Assembly: GCA_950022655.1 (NCBI GenBank)
Contig: OX465592.1
Span: 62,001 to 126,000 of the forward strand
Length of the DNA stretch: 64,000 nucleotides
Direction of reading: 5' to 3'
DNA from: Alentia gelatinosa
Lineage: Eukaryota; Annelida; Polychaeta; Phyllodocida; Polynoidae
Of the stretch, positions 51,101 to 63,640 are shown piece after piece (the first letter of the stretch is position 1; each line of letters starts with the position of its first letter). A model generated the notes under the pieces. That model saw only the letters and a program-made list of their open reading frames with translations. It did no database searches and was not told the origin of the DNA. The position numbers and the translations under genes were made by a program.

Positions 51101-52814
51101 GATAGGGAGTCCTTGTCCTGTTTTGAGATCAGAATCATGCATACCTGTCTGTGATCATCTCATAATATCAAAAAAATTAATTGAAGAAGTTACTTTTTCA
51201 GTAAATAATTTGGTGTCAAAATGCAGCAGACCGTTTTGTAAATCTGATATGTAAAGAAGTTTCTCAAATTCTTTTAAGTAATTTTCAAAACTGTGTACTA
51301 CTAAGTCATACTAAGGTGCCAGGAGACTGATCATTTCTTTTTAAGTGAAAAAATGATAAGTTACTGTCATGTAGTCTTAAAAGTAGAAACATCGCTATCA
51401 AGTGAGAAGGAGTGTTGAAAGAATTCACTTTTACGTTTGTGCTAATTTTGCGACCTTTTACGACATTGCTTGTGTACACCGTACCTACTAACTGCTGAAT
51501 AAACTGACTATCCCGCTGGATAAGTACACTCACAGGTGGCTGTTGTCTTATCAATTGTATCCTGATACTTCAATAACCTAATGGTGGGTTCCATAAGTGT
51601 GTGTTCCACCAACTAGACATTCTTTCGATGCTCGGCTGGCCTCTCAGCCCAGCTCCTACCCGGTCTCCAGCCGGCTGGAAAATGGCATTTTTCTACCGCA
51701 GTCTTCCACAAACCACCTATTCTAGTTGGCCAATGGCACAGAATCCATACATTAGGACCCGGCAATGGATGGTAGATTGGCTGACGACGATTATGGCACA
51801 TCCAAACGAGTGGAATATTGACTATTTTACGATTCAAGTGCGGTTCTGGATTTATCTCACCCATTTCTATGATGTTAGATAGTATCAGAATATCAGAACA
51901 GCTCGAATATACCTAGGGAATCTATATGACGTCATCTCAAATTCACTACGCCACAGCCGTGGCGTAGTATCGTCACTTTACGGGGGTGATCGTTGAGTAT
52001 TTTTTCCTAATGTTATTTCTATGGCGAAGCTTGTACCAGGGGTGAGATAAAATATAGTTCCCAGCCCAGTCGAGAGGCGGTGCGTTGAGCGGCGCCAAAT
52101 ACTATGCCACTCTGAATCTGCAAAAGCTGCAGATCAAGCAGAGCAGTGTGCCCCCATGTTGTGATTTGTATTGATAGTTCATCAAATATAAACCGAACAA
52201 TGAAAGTGAATAAAGCTTAGAGGGGACGAGGCATGTATGCTTTAGTGCAGCTACATGAGCATTGATGTTATGGATGTGTACAGCATGCTCTGGTGTTAAA
52301 ATTCTACCCAAACTACTGGAACTGTCAGAATGTTCTGTCTCCACTCACGGGCTTGCTCTTCCCGGAAACTGCCCAGGGCTCTCATTGCTGTGTTGGCGGC
52401 TTGATGCTGGTTCTAACAAAGCCTACAGCGGGTGCCATACTCTCATCAAACCTATTGGCCGGCCGCGCAGTTCCAGCTGGCAAAATCTAATAGATCAGTT
52501 TTTCTTGTGTGTGAGAAATCCTGCTAGGCCGGTGAAAATATGTGGACCTGGTGGGATGCCGATTAAAAAATCTGGCTGGTGGAAGAGCATTTCAGCCAGC
52601 AGGTGGCGCGGTGCCCCAGCAAACGCTCAGCAACCAGAATGCAATGTGCCAACAGTTGCCAATTTCACCCGCCAACCAAGACGCGGCGCTGCTGGACCCA
52701 CTGGCAAGCTACTTCACCAAACAGGCCAATACTAGGTCTGCTGGCAAACTCTGTGGGTGGTGTCCAGGCCCGGGCCTGGGATGGCCCCCAGTTGGTGGAA
52801 TACGCCCTTCAGTT
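51101..52814. other. Non-repetitive stretch, no supported gene
   Basis: Open frames at 51601-51882 and 52542-52838 (+) are the longest. Neither shows a domain or convincing splice context. 52300-52800 is GC-richer than its surroundings. Confidence 0.5.
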
Positions 52815-53151
52815 AGGCTGAATATATTTCATATTTAACAATATAAAACCCATGTCATTCTCTTCAAACTTTCACAGAATGTAGTCAATTCATGATACTT
52901 ATTTAGGTTTTAATATGTCGCCGTCCGTGTTTTTGATAGAATTGAAGAAAACCACATTTTCTGTAAATTTCCCATATTGAAACCAAGCAAATGAAGCTCC
53001 TATTGTAGCTCTTGGGTTCGGTCAACCGAGGCAACAATGCTACACTTTCCATATTTGGCATTAAAATGAATTAAAAGAGTTTGGACTGATCATTATCGAT
53101 ATTAAAGAATCACCAGGTGGCGCCATTGTGAATTGAGGGATATGCCTTTAA
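52815..53151 (-). mobile_element. Dispersed ~370-bp element, copy 3 (reverse)
   Basis: It ends AGAATCACCAGGTGGCGCCA, TTGTGAATTGAGGGATATGCC + TTTAA (split here), with AACCCATGTCATTCT and CCGTCCGTGTTTTTG upstream, matching in reverse the order of the copy at 57940. Confidence 0.75.
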
Positions 53152-53384
53152 GTCCCATTCCTACGGTTCAGCACGTCTAGTCGCGAGACCTTCGTGTTGC
53201 TTATAAATTCCGCCTCGGGCTTCCTACCAAACCTACCACCATGTAAATTGTGTTGTTATAAGAGGTCACCCTCATCGCTTCACTTTCATAGCTCTGTGCC
53301 TGGCGAGTATAGTCATCTAGCGGCTTCTCTGAGAACCACTGTACGGTGCAGATAGTAGCGCCACCTAGGTTCTTATGCACCGCT

Positions 53385-53578
53385 CCAGCGTGGTCGAGCG
53401 ATGCAGTGTGAGTCGAGTGGTCGAGCGATGCAGTATGAGTCGACTGGTCGAGCGATGCAGTGTGAGTCGAGTGGTCGAGCGATGCAGTATGGGTCGACTG
53501 GTCGAGCGATGCAGTGTGAGTCGAGTGGTCGAGCGATGCAGTATGGGTCGACTGGTCGAGCGATGCAGTGTGCTCGCC
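53385..53578. repeat. 27-bp minisatellite
   Basis: About seven units of GGTCGAGCGATGCAGTGTGA + GTCGAGT. It lies directly upstream of the candidate promoter/first exon. Confidence 0.93.
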
Positions 53579-53579
53579 A

Positions 53580-53774
53580 TCTAGCGTCAGAACGGAGAAC
53601 TAAGTGGCACCGGAAGTGAGTAACTGTAACAGGCGGCGGAGGCCGAGGTCGGAGTTTTATTTAGTTTAAATTTAGTTTCATTGTTTACATCTTTCGTATC
53701 ATCTGACAGTAACAACACAAGTATGGCCTGAAGGCCGGGCCAAGCCTTGTGCACAAAGAGAGAGGACTTAGAAG
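53580..53774 (+). promoter_or_regulatory. Candidate promoter and non-coding first exon
   Basis: An ETS-type site ACCGGAAGTG (53609-53618) is followed by a GC-rich GGCGGCGGAGGCCGAGG stretch and a good donor AGAAG|GTGAGT at 53774/53775. TATA-less, ETS-driven promoters with non-coding first exons look like this. No downstream coding exon could be linked, so the gene it might serve is unknown. Confidence 0.35.
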
Positions 53775-54428
53775 GTGAGTTTGTGTTTATAATCTCATTT
53801 AGCTCTGTTGTGAGTGTGTTTACATACATGCCCGGACACGGGACTTTCCAAGTTCCTAAGAGTCGTAAGACTTTCCTGTGAGGCTGAGTCTAATCGGAAC
53901 AACTTTACACCAGAATGACATCCACTGGATAAAAAGCAGAAAAGAGCTCCTATGGTCGGCCAAATAGGAGTGACGTAGAGAAGGTTGTGTTACGGTTGAC
54001 ATTGATGATGTATTCTCGTAGCGGGTATATCCGGGTACTTGGTGGCACTTGGAGGGAGTTATGAATCTATGAATCAGAGAAGTGTTTTTATTTTTTTTTA
54101 TAGTTCTCTGGTATTAATTAAAGGTATTGGCTTTTAGTGGAGGATGAAGCCCCACTCCCACCATTATTGTCCCAATGTCTAATGCCGTACAGTTGCGACT
54201 GACAGTGATAAACTATGAAGCGTGTATCCTCGCAAAATGTGCCGAGATCAAGTATTGTAAAGACAGGATGAACAGCCAGATTCATTCGATGCTGTCACTA
54301 GTATTTGAATCACGTTTTGACGGGTCAAAGTTTCTGTCCTTTTTTGTTTAAATACATTCAGTAAAAGTCTATTTGTACCCATCTGTCAGCTGAGTTTACG
54401 GCGTTGGTGGTGGGGGCTGGGCCGGCGG

Positions 54429-54463
54429 GGGGGGGGGGGGGGGGGGCCGGGGGGGGGGGGGGG
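54429..54463. repeat. Poly-G tracts
   Basis: Two runs of G, over 15 each, split by GGCC. Assembly-sensitive. Confidence 0.8.
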
Positions 54464-54534
54464 CCCGAGGTAATATCGGCGGGCGGGCCGTGGTCGGTCT
54501 CCATCCCCGACAACGACTTTTTTCCTTTTTTTTT

Positions 54535-54670
54535 AATCAATTCCTTTATTGAGCTAAAAGAACAGTACAAAGTTTCATCAGTCTTCCCAAGTGATCGTGC
54601 TGCTCAACAAAGTGGCAACAGGCCTCAGCCCTTTTATAAGGCTGGTTTTAATGGCCAAGCCAACCATTTC
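54535..54670. repeat. Dispersed repeat, uninterrupted copy
   Basis: TCAATTCCTTTATTGAGC and CAACAAAGTGGCAACAGGCC ... GGCTGGTTTTAATGGCCAAG flank about 60 bp here. At 36700-38170 the same two halves are separated by the 1.3-kb TIR element. Confidence 0.7.
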
Positions 54671-55881
54671 GGATAGTGATAAGATATGAATGATTTTTAA
54701 ACAGTGTTGTGTACAAGAACAGCAAAAGGGAGAGAACTCTCTCGCACCATGACAAAGAACAATACACTACAAACATCCCAATTTATAGTACTTGGCAAGT
54801 CATAACTCTGTGAATATTCGAATAAATAACCTAGAAGCGTCAGGTGAAGACTGCCAAACGGCTAAAGACATGGGCAAAACGATCAGCAAGTTTATATTTA
54901 GATTCATGATGAGGAAAATATGTTTATTTGCCGTTGCGCGTTACGCCGCGATTGTCGGGCCGATATTACTCCGGACCGTTTCTACCTGCTACCGGTAGGT
55001 ACAACTTTAATCAGTTTTTAAAAAGTTGCCCATTCAAGGACATTCTTTTGTAAAAAGTTGCCTCCCTTTTGAATAATGGGAAAATTGCCACCTGTCAGAA
55101 TATTACAAAGCGCAGAGTTTGCTAAAATTATTACACTCCCTTAGATATTCTGTCGAGTTGAATTTGAAAGCATGTCAATGGAACTTATTCAGAATGAATA
55201 GGTGAAGTCAGAAACCATTCATTTCAATTCTATAATTCAAAACAACAAATATGAAAAGAAGCAAATGTTAAATTTGGTATAAACGAATGTGAAATTATTG
55301 GTAATATTTGAGAAGGCTTTATTTTACAAATCGCTCTTCCGGAAACAGCGTGTCATTTAAAAGATAGTTAGATAACTGAACATTGTTATGTCACAATATG
55401 TGTTATTTTCAAATTTACCCTCACTTGATTGAGTACAAATCCTACCCTTTTTTTAAAGAAATATGAGCAAGTATGACATTGTCACAAATAAAACACTTAG
55501 CCTCGTCCAAAACAAGTGTGAATAATTAGGTTCAGATTGAAAGATTTGGTAATTAAAGTGGTCGATGGAGAAGAGACCAACCCTGATCGGGTGAGGGGAG
55601 GGCTGAGGTGGTTTAGCACCAAAGTCAAGCGGTTAGAAGTATGTCGGGAGACGGGAGAGAACTGATGATGAATGAGTTCTCTGTCTTCAGTATTCCTGTG
55701 TGTTGTGGGCGTAGCTCAGGTGATGTCACCATTCAGCCATTTCCCACCCAGTGTTCCAAATACCAGTTACTTAGGACTTCGTGCCCCAACACTAACACTG
55801 GACTGGTCGCTTGTAACCTCGTACACATAACACACGTTATACAGTCAGATGAGACTACGCCATTCCTGCAGCGCCGAGAAA
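54671..55881. other. Non-repetitive stretch, no supported gene
   Basis: AT-rich. Frames at 54792-54998 and 55641-55943 are open but not recognisable. The latter overlaps the start of the inverted-repeat element below. Confidence 0.5.
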
Positions 55882-56120
55882 TAGAACCCAGCGTACGGGA
55901 ACACCCTCCGTTCCGGGCCAAAGTGACCGCTTACACGGGGTGATTCCTTACACGGGGTGGTCGCTTACACGGGGTAATCCCTTACACGGATTTTTCAGTC
56001 TGTCGATGGTTACACGGTTTAAATAAAGATCTAGTAGAGAGAACAATTTCTGTTCCGAGCAAAAGTGTCAGTTAACGTGGGTTACTCGCTTATGCGGGGT
56101 GTCCGTTAGGCGGGGTTCTA
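55882..56120. mobile_element. Inverted-repeat (MITE-like) element
   Basis: Left TAGAACCCAGCGTACGGGAA and right GTCCGTTAGGCGGGGTTCTA are imperfect inverted repeats. Inside are several GCTTACACGGGGT repeats (55930-55990) and a related GCTTATGCGGGGT near the right end. Confidence 0.55.
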
Positions 56121-56439
56121 CTTTATTGTTTTTATCTTCATCGGGTTTAGGGCAGGCTTCACAGAGTCCACTTTTCATCTGATTTCAATCGCACACATTA
56201 CAGGATATTTTATTGTTTATTTATGTATACTACGCTTTGCCTTGTTTACTCATGTACGAAGGTATGCATGTATTTTGCGGTTTGCCAGATGTCGTGTGAC
56301 AGGAATATTTGTCAAAACTGATGAAGTTATATTTTGCATATAAGTTAAGGTACATATATATATATACAATGTATATGTATTTACATATAACTCCTGGGTT
56401 GACAAATGTGACGAAAACCATCTAAGTGGTTGACACTAA

Positions 56440-57500
56440 TAAATGAGTTTCCGTAATATCCGCCCAGTGAATTACAGTCCCTATATGTTTAGTATGAGAC
56501 TCTGTAATCTCCGCCCTGTGAATTACACCGTCCCTATAGGTTTAGTGTGGAGACTCATAATCTCTGCCCGGTGAATTACACACTCGATAGGTTTAGTGTG
56601 GAGACTGTAATCTCCGCCCAGTGAATTACACAATCCCTATAGGTTTAGTATGGAGACTTTGTAATCTCTGCCCAGTGAATTACACACTCTATAGGTTAAG
56701 TGTGGAGACTGTAATCTCCGCCCAGTGAATTACAGTCCCTATAGGTCTAGTATGAGACTCCGTAATCTCTGCCCGGTGAATTACACAGTCCCTATAGGTT
56801 TAGTATGGAGACTTTGTAATCTCCTCCCAGTGAATTACACAGTCCCTATAGGTTTAGTGTGGAGACTCATAATCTCTGCCCGGTGAATTACAGTCCCTAT
56901 AGGTCTAGTATGAGACTCCGTAATCTCCGCCCGGTGAATTACACAGTCCCTATAGGTCTAGTATGAGACTCCGTAATCTCCGCCCGGTGAATTACACAGT
57001 CCCTATAGGTCTAGTATGAGACTCCATAATCTCCGCCCAGTGAATTACACAGTCCCTATAGGTTTAGTGTGGAGACTCTGTAATCTCCTTCCAGTGAATT
57101 ACACAGTCCCTATAGGTTTAGTGTGGAGACTGTAATCTCCGCCCTGTGAATTACAGTCCCTATAGGTTTAGTATGAGACTCCGTAATCTCCGCCCGGTGA
57201 ATTACAGTCCCTATAGGTTTAGTGTGGAGACTCGGTAATCTCCGCCCGGTGAATTACAGTCCCTATAGGTTTAGTATGAGACTCCGTAATCTCCGCCCAG
57301 TGAATTACACAGTCCCTATAGGTTTAGTATGAGACTCCGTAATCTCCGCCCGGTGAATAACACAGTCCCTATAGGTTTAGTATGGAGACTCCGTAATCTC
57401 CGCCCGGTGAATTACACAGTCCCTATAGGTTTAGTATGAGACTCCGTAATCTCCGCCCGGTGAATTACACAGTCCCTATAGGTTTAGTATGAGACTCCTT
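56440..57500. repeat. ~50-bp minisatellite
   Basis: About 22 units of CCGTAATCTCCGCCCGGTGA, ATTACACAGTCCCTATAGGT, TTAGTATGAGACT with length variants (CACAGTCC versus CAGTCC). Confidence 0.93.
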
Positions 57501-57939
57501 TATAATAAGATATTAAGATATGATAGACCACCGCTGCCGTGCAAGCTGAAACCCGCCTCACCATTACGAGACCGAGCTTGTGATTCTCAAGACTTGGAGG
57601 TGACCCTTAACGATCGCTGTCTGACCTCATAATGTCATTGTTTCACTATGTCATCAGTGTCTCCACTATGACGTCATCCCTGCGTGCTGTGCGTCACTTA
57701 TGTCATTTGATCATCATGTTCTTGTGAATACGTAAATCGTTAATCGTGGAGAGAGGGCTCCTTAAGGCACCTTTTTCTCCTTTTCTACTTCTTCCAGTTC
57801 TAACCCAAACCCTTACATTCCCACCCAGGTTTTTATTAATAACAGTTTCCAACTCTCATTTCTTTAAAGGTTAAGCTCCGAGTCTAGGTTAGTTGTTGGC
57901 CCCTGTAGTGGGGAGGGCGGGGGGAGATTCACACCGCCT
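57501..57939. other. Unique sequence, no gene seen
   Basis: Mixed composition, no long open frame, no repeat. Confidence 0.5.
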
Positions 57940-58310
57940 TAAAGGCATATCCTACAATACACAGCGGCGCCACCTGCTGATATTCAAATACTGACAATTA
58001 TCAATTCAAACCGGTTCCTCTGACTTCTTCTAATACCAAATGACTGAAGTATAACATATTATGGAGTTGGACATAACCCAATAGGTAAATTGGGCCAAAT
58101 TACATATCAATGATTTATATAGGAAATGTACTGAAAAATATAGTTTTCTTCAATTCTCTCAAAAACAAGGACGGTGACTCATGGTTTTTACAATTCTAAT
58201 GTGTGTAGTACTATACGTTTTCTGTGTGACATTTTCAAGAAAATCACATGGGTTTTAATATGTGAAATAATTCTATTATGATATTATCATGATATTACCT
58301 CTTAACCCTT
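57940..58310 (+). mobile_element. Dispersed ~370-bp element, copy 4
   Basis: TTAAAGGCATATCCTACAAT, ACAGCGGCGCCACCTG, ACTGAAAAATATAGTTTTCT and AAATCACATGGGTTTTAATA correspond to copy 1 in order and spacing. Confidence 0.8.
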
Positions 58311-58680
58311 TAAGGCCGAATGATGCCTCAAAGCATCATTTCTCCAAAATATACTAAATCATTTTTGATCAAGAAATGATTTATCTATGAACATCAAATT
58401 TTCACAGGATATAATTCTAATACCGTATTAAGTATTTCTAGTGAGAAAACAAATAAATATATAAAGTCTTTTCATTATTTCTAATCGTGTTAACTATTCT
58501 TTATTCAACATTCTAGAAACGAGTAAACTGGTGTTTTGTTTACCTAGATATGCACAAAGAGTATAAGAGCGGTGGTCAGCGGCGACGTGCGCGTGTGGCG
58601 AGGTGAGTGTCGAGGTCAGCCCCGTGCGAGTTGTTACGGCACCACAGTAATACGCTCATGTGCCGGAACATGTCCTGTGT

Positions 58681-58956
58681 GCCCCCCCCCCCCCCCCCCG
58701 CCCCGCCCGCCCGCCCGGCTTTGGGCGTTAATCGTGCGTCGAGGAGCTTACCCCCCCCCCCCCCCCACGTGTTTACAGAACAGCCTGGTCCCCCCCCCCC
58801 CCACGTGTTAACAGAACAGCCTGGTCCCCCCCCCCCCCACGTGTTTACAGAACAGCCTGGTCCCCCCCCCCCCCCACGTGTTAACAGAACAGCCTGGTCC
58901 CCCCCCCCCCCCACGTGTTTACAGAACAGCCTGGTCCCCCCCCCCCCCCCCCCCCC
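58681..58956. repeat. Poly-C / CACGTG minisatellite
   Basis: A poly-C run (58681-58698), then from about 58750 five units of CACGTGTTTACAGAACAGCC + TGGT + poly-C. CACGTG is an E-box palindrome. Homopolymer lengths are unreliable. Confidence 0.85.
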
Positions 58957-59156
58957 GTGTTAGCAGTAAGACACAGCAGTAAGACGCACAGGTCCGTGAG
59001 AAACACAGCCCGGTGGAGAATACCGCTCTTTTAAAACGAGTCGTCAAGTTAACTTTACAACAACAAGAAGAAGAACGAGACAGGTGAGTGAGGCGTCGAT
59101 GGAGCTCCGTGGACACACGTGAGGGACGTGACGCGACTCAGGGGGGCGGGATGGAC

Positions 59157-59455
59157 AGACCGTGACACACCGTGACACGCCGTGACATGCCGTGACACGC
59201 CGTGACATACAGAGACATACCGTGACACGCCGTGACATACCGTGACATGCCGTGACATACCGTGGCATGCCGTAACATACCGTGACATGCCGTAACATAC
59301 CGTGACACGCCGTGACACACCGTGACATGCCGTGACACACAGTGACACGCCGTGACACACCGTGACATACAGTGACATACAGTAACATACCGTGACATGC
59401 CGTGACATGCCGTGACACGCCGTGACACCGTGACACGCCATGACATGCCGTGACA
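59157..59455. repeat. 10-bp minisatellite
   Basis: About 29 units of CCGTGACATG/CCGTGACACG with occasional CAGTGACATA variants. Confidence 0.93.
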
Positions 59456-60734
59456 TTGCCCCGGCAGCCACGGTCAGCCACAGAGTTGATGACAGTCGTA
59501 CTGTGACGTGGTGACTGCCGCACAGCGTGACTGAACGTGTGGGAACCCGGGTGGCGGTATAGAGAACCTGGACAAAACGTGAAGGCCGTAGACACCTGTA
59601 GCCGGCCGTGCAGGGAACCTTGGACAACGCTGACCCCTGAAACGTCCCTAAACCGCGACCCCACTCTAATGTGACTGGCAGAGTGTTGTGTCAATGGTCT
59701 GCGGCACAGCCCTTCAGTGAGGCAGCACTATAAAACAGGCATAGGGTCCCACTGCTACAAGCAGACCAAAGTTGAGTTAGTATACCTTTCAAGAATCAGA
59801 AAGGTCAACCAATGAGTCGGTCTCAAAAGGACGTAACTGCCTACCGAGACGTAAAACTAGACAAACAAACAAACAGCACACATCCTAGTGCCCCACTGGC
59901 ATACATTCTGGAGTTTACTCTATGTATCAAAAAGGACGCGAGGTGCGCGTATTAACTACGCAAATTCACCGCGTTTACGTCCCATTACGCAATCCAGTCA
60001 CACTGACGTTAAGTTCCGCGTATTTCCTAGTGTCAGAAGAAGGTGAACACCACGTAATTACTGCATATTTCCTAGGTTTCTATTTACTTTATTCTACGCT
60101 TCTTAATGCTCGTTAACGCTTCTTAACGTTTCTCTACGCATTTCAACTTACTTTAAAAGTTTTAAAACTGATTCTGACACTGCATATTTTCAGCGTACTA
60201 TTCACATTATTTTACGCGTTCCCACTTTATTTTACCTAACTCCGCGTTTTGCCACATTTTACAACATATTTGTAGATTTCCTAAAACGTAAAAAGACTGT
60301 GTTTGACACGGGGGGGCAGAAGTTGTCTTTCTCTGTGCCACACCTTTGGGGAACTATTACTCTGTTTTTAAATGGCTTCATATCAGTTGGCTGAGAGCCC
60401 AGTTGGTTTGTATATTGTGTATTGAGTTGGCTTTGGAGTGTGACTGTTGTGGTTGGTAGGTGGGAGTCGATCTGTTGGTCGTCCACACGATTACTGGAAA
60501 GGCGATTTGTGTAAGGCCGTATTCCCACCAGGCGATTCTGGGGCATGCGCGGGGCTTCAGTCGGCCACTAATGCACCAATATCTAGGAATCTCCCATGTA
60601 GCCAAGTACACAAATGTCGTCGACAACTCACGCCCCGTCCCTGTGGTGCCGGCCTGAGCCGCCGACTCAGTCTCTCCTAAAGGTCTCTTGCCATTTGATT
60701 TCAAACATGTTCGAAATGTTCGGGCTGCTAGTCG
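59456..60734. other. Unique sequence, no supported gene
   Basis: Moderate GC (59456-59700, 60440-60680) alternating with AT-rich sequence. Short frames at 60378-60752 (-) and 60447-60680 (+) have no recognisable domain. Confidence 0.5.
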
Positions 60735-61755
60735 CTGACTCAATTCAGACACGGCAATGTGAACAAGTGTCCCTAGATGTAGGACTTAATTCAGACACGG
60801 CAATGTGGACATGTGTAATAGATGTAGGACTTAATTCAGACACGGCAATGTGGACATGTGTACTAGATGTAGGACTTAATTCAGACATGGCAATGTGGAC
60901 ATGTGGACTAGATGTAGGACTTAATTCAGACATGGCAATGTGGACATGTGTCCCAAGATGTAGGACTTAATTCAGACACGGCAATGTGGACATGTGTACT
61001 AGATGTAGGACTTAATTCAGACACGGCAATGTAGACAAGTGGACTAGATGTAGGACTTAATTCAGACACGGCAGTGTGGACATGTGTCCCAAGATGTAGG
61101 ACTTAATTCAGACACGGCAATGTGGACATGTGGACTAGATGTAGGACTTTATTCAGACATGGCAATGTAGACAAGTGGACTAGATGTAGGACTTAATTCA
61201 GACACGGCAATGTGGACATGTGTCCCAAGATGTAGGACTTAATTCAGACACGGCAATGTGGACATGTGGACTAGATGTAGGACTTAATTCAGACACGGCA
61301 ATGTGGACATGTGGACTAGATGTAGGACTTAATTCAGACACGGCAATGTAGACATGTGGACTAGGTGTAGGACTTAATTCAGACACGGCAGTGTGGACAT
61401 GTGTACTAGATGTAGGACTTAATTCAGACATGGCAATGTAGACAAGTGGACTAGATGTAGGACTTAATTCAGACACGGCAGTGTGGACATGTGTACTAGA
61501 TATAGGACTTAATTCAGACACTGCAATGTAGACATGTGGACTAGATGTAGGACTTAATTCAGACACGGCAGTGTGGACATGTGTACTAGATGTAGGACTT
61601 AATTCAGACACTGCAATGTGGACATGTGTACTAGATGTAGGACTTAATTCAGACACTGCAATGTGGACATGTGTACTAGATGTAGGACTTAATTCAGACA
61701 CGGCAATGTGGACATGTGTCCCTAGATGTAGGACTTAATTCAGACACTGCAATGT
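60735..61755. repeat. 45-bp minisatellite
   Basis: About 22 units of TAGATGTAGGACTTAATTCA, GACACGGCAATGTGGACATG and TGTAC, with CCCAAGATGTAGG length variants. Confidence 0.93.
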
Positions 61756-61966
61756 GGTAAACACGTATACTTTTGTCTTCGTAAAGGTATTTAATACGCT
61801 GCGTTTACAATAGTTTCCTGCTGTCAGCTAAAAGTTGTGTTTAGATTCAGCACAAATTCGATTAAGGACCATGAGAAAGATGGGTATTTTCGGTTATTAT
61901 TAGACGCTGGTTACGTTTTTCTCTACACAAAGGAGGTGGTGGGTGTTGATGGTGAAGGAGGATGAG

Positions 61967-61983
61967 GGGGGGGGGGGGGGGGG
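61967..61983. repeat. Poly-G tract
   Basis: A run of about 17 G or more after GATGAG. Assembly-sensitive. Confidence 0.75.
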
Positions 61984-62058
61984 TCATTACCAGGTGGTTC
62001 TCATATCAGTCAGCAAACAAGTCAGGTCAGCCTCTTAGTAAAAAGCACCAACAAAAAG

Positions 62059-62445
62059 TACCGTAAAACCCCGCTTATAAGCCCTTTTTTTAGGGATTTA
62101 AAAGAAAATCAGCTAATAATTTTTTGTTAAAGTAGGCGGTTGGCTCATGACCGGGGTTTTAAAAAAAAGATTTTTAAAAGAACCCAAAATCAGTGCAAAT
62201 CTATAATAAAGTAGCAAAAAACAGAGATATACAAACGTGGCTCATTTAATGGTAGTAATTTGTCAGATAACATGTGATATCCTATATAAGTACAAAAGTT
62301 CATTGAAACGTTCATATTCCATACCAAAAATTCTACAAAAGGTTGTGAGGGGGGATGGGTTTTCCTGAAGTTGAAATGCCCCCAGACTCGGCTTATAGCA
62401 TTTTGCTGAAGTGGGGGGTCGGCTTATAACTGGGGTTTTACGGTA
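62059..62445. mobile_element. 387-bp TIR element (MITE-like)
   Basis: Left TACCGTAAAACCCCGCTTAT + AAGCC and right GGCTTATAACTGGGGTTTTA + CGGTA are inverted with about two mismatches in 25. AG flanks both sides, possibly a 2-bp target duplication. An internal ACCGGGGTTTTAAAA repeats the end motif at 62151. No coding capacity. Confidence 0.8.
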
Positions 62446-62589
62446 AGTAGAATTCACAGTTTTTGTTTAATACTCACTGCCCTGATAAAAAGCCACCTTG
62501 TCGGTGTTACGGGCTGCTGAGACCGGCTCCTTACAGAGGTCAGTAATCTCCACGAAAAGCGCCTTCTGTCACCGAGCAACTCCGTCTGA

Positions 62590-62890
62590 TAAAACTAGGA
62601 GCACATGGTATGTTCATCATTGATGAATGAGCGTGGAATTATAAATGAACTAGGGGCACATGGTATGATCATCATTGATGAATGAGCGTGGAATTATAAA
62701 TAAACTAGGAGCACATGGTATGATCATCATTGATGAATGAGCGTGGAATTATAAATAAACTAGGAGCACATGGTATGTTCATCATTGATGAATGAGCGTG
62801 GAATTATAAATGAACTAGGAGCACATGGTATGATCATCATTGATGAATGAGCGTGGAATTATAAATAAACTAGGAGCACATGGTATGATC
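62590..62890. repeat. 55-bp minisatellite
   Basis: Five to six units of AAACTAGGAGCACATGGTAT, GATCATCATTGATGAATGAG, CGTGGAATTATAAAT. Confidence 0.93.
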
Positions 62891-63415
62891 ACAGAACGGT
62901 ACCACAGTGAAACATGGCTTTTAGTCAGAGTGCGGCATACACAGCCTTAGATTAATGATTCTCACAGAACGGTACCACAGTGGAACATGGCTTTTAGTCA
63001 GAGTGCGGCGTACACAGCCTTAGATTAATGATTCTCACAGAACGGTACCACAGTGGAACATGGCTTTTAGTCAGAGTGCGGTGTACAGAACCTTAGATTA
63101 ATGATTCTCACAGAACGGTACCACAGTGGAACATGGCTTTTAGTCAGAGTGCGGCGTACACAGCCTTAGATTAATGATTCTCACAGAACGGTACCACAGT
63201 GGAACATGGCTTTTAGTCAGAGTGCGGCCTTACAGAACCTTAGATTAATGATTCTCACAGAACGGTACCACAGTGGAACATGGCTTTTAGTCAGAGTGCG
63301 GCGTACACAGCCTTAGATTAATGATTCTCACAGAACGGTACCACAGTGGAACATGGCTTTTAGTCAGAGTGCGGCGTACACAGCCTTAGATATTTGATTC
63401 TCACAGAACGGTACC
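62891..63415. repeat. 73-bp minisatellite
   Basis: Seven units of CACAGAACGGTACCACAGTG, GAACATGGCTTTTAGTCAGA, GTGCGGCGTACACAGCC and TTAGATTAATGATTCT. It follows directly on the 55-bp array. Confidence 0.93.
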
Positions 63416-63640
63416 AGTCCAGTTCACCACCAGTTTAACATATACATACAAGTTCAATCTCTCCGATTTTGTAGTAGACAGTTTCTTGAGACAAAATACA
63501 TTAAAATGACTGACTTCCTGCCTTTGTATTAGATCTGAATAATAGAACAGCCAATGTTTGTATAATCCATGAGAACCTTGAAGAGGATTGAGAGTCCAAT
63601 ATGGCGGGTGTAGAATGTCGGGGCATGGTGGGTGGTCTTG
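63416..63640. other. Unique spacer
   Basis: No gene or repeat seen. Confidence 0.5.

Noticed and set aside
50323..51101. 212-codon ORF with repeated MQNGIILFSVRYGEG
   Set aside because: Translation of the 83-86-bp minisatellite; frame changes with unit length variants.
53375..53619. Cys/Ser/Arg-rich repeat ORFs
   Set aside because: Translation of the 27-bp array, open in several frames on both strands.
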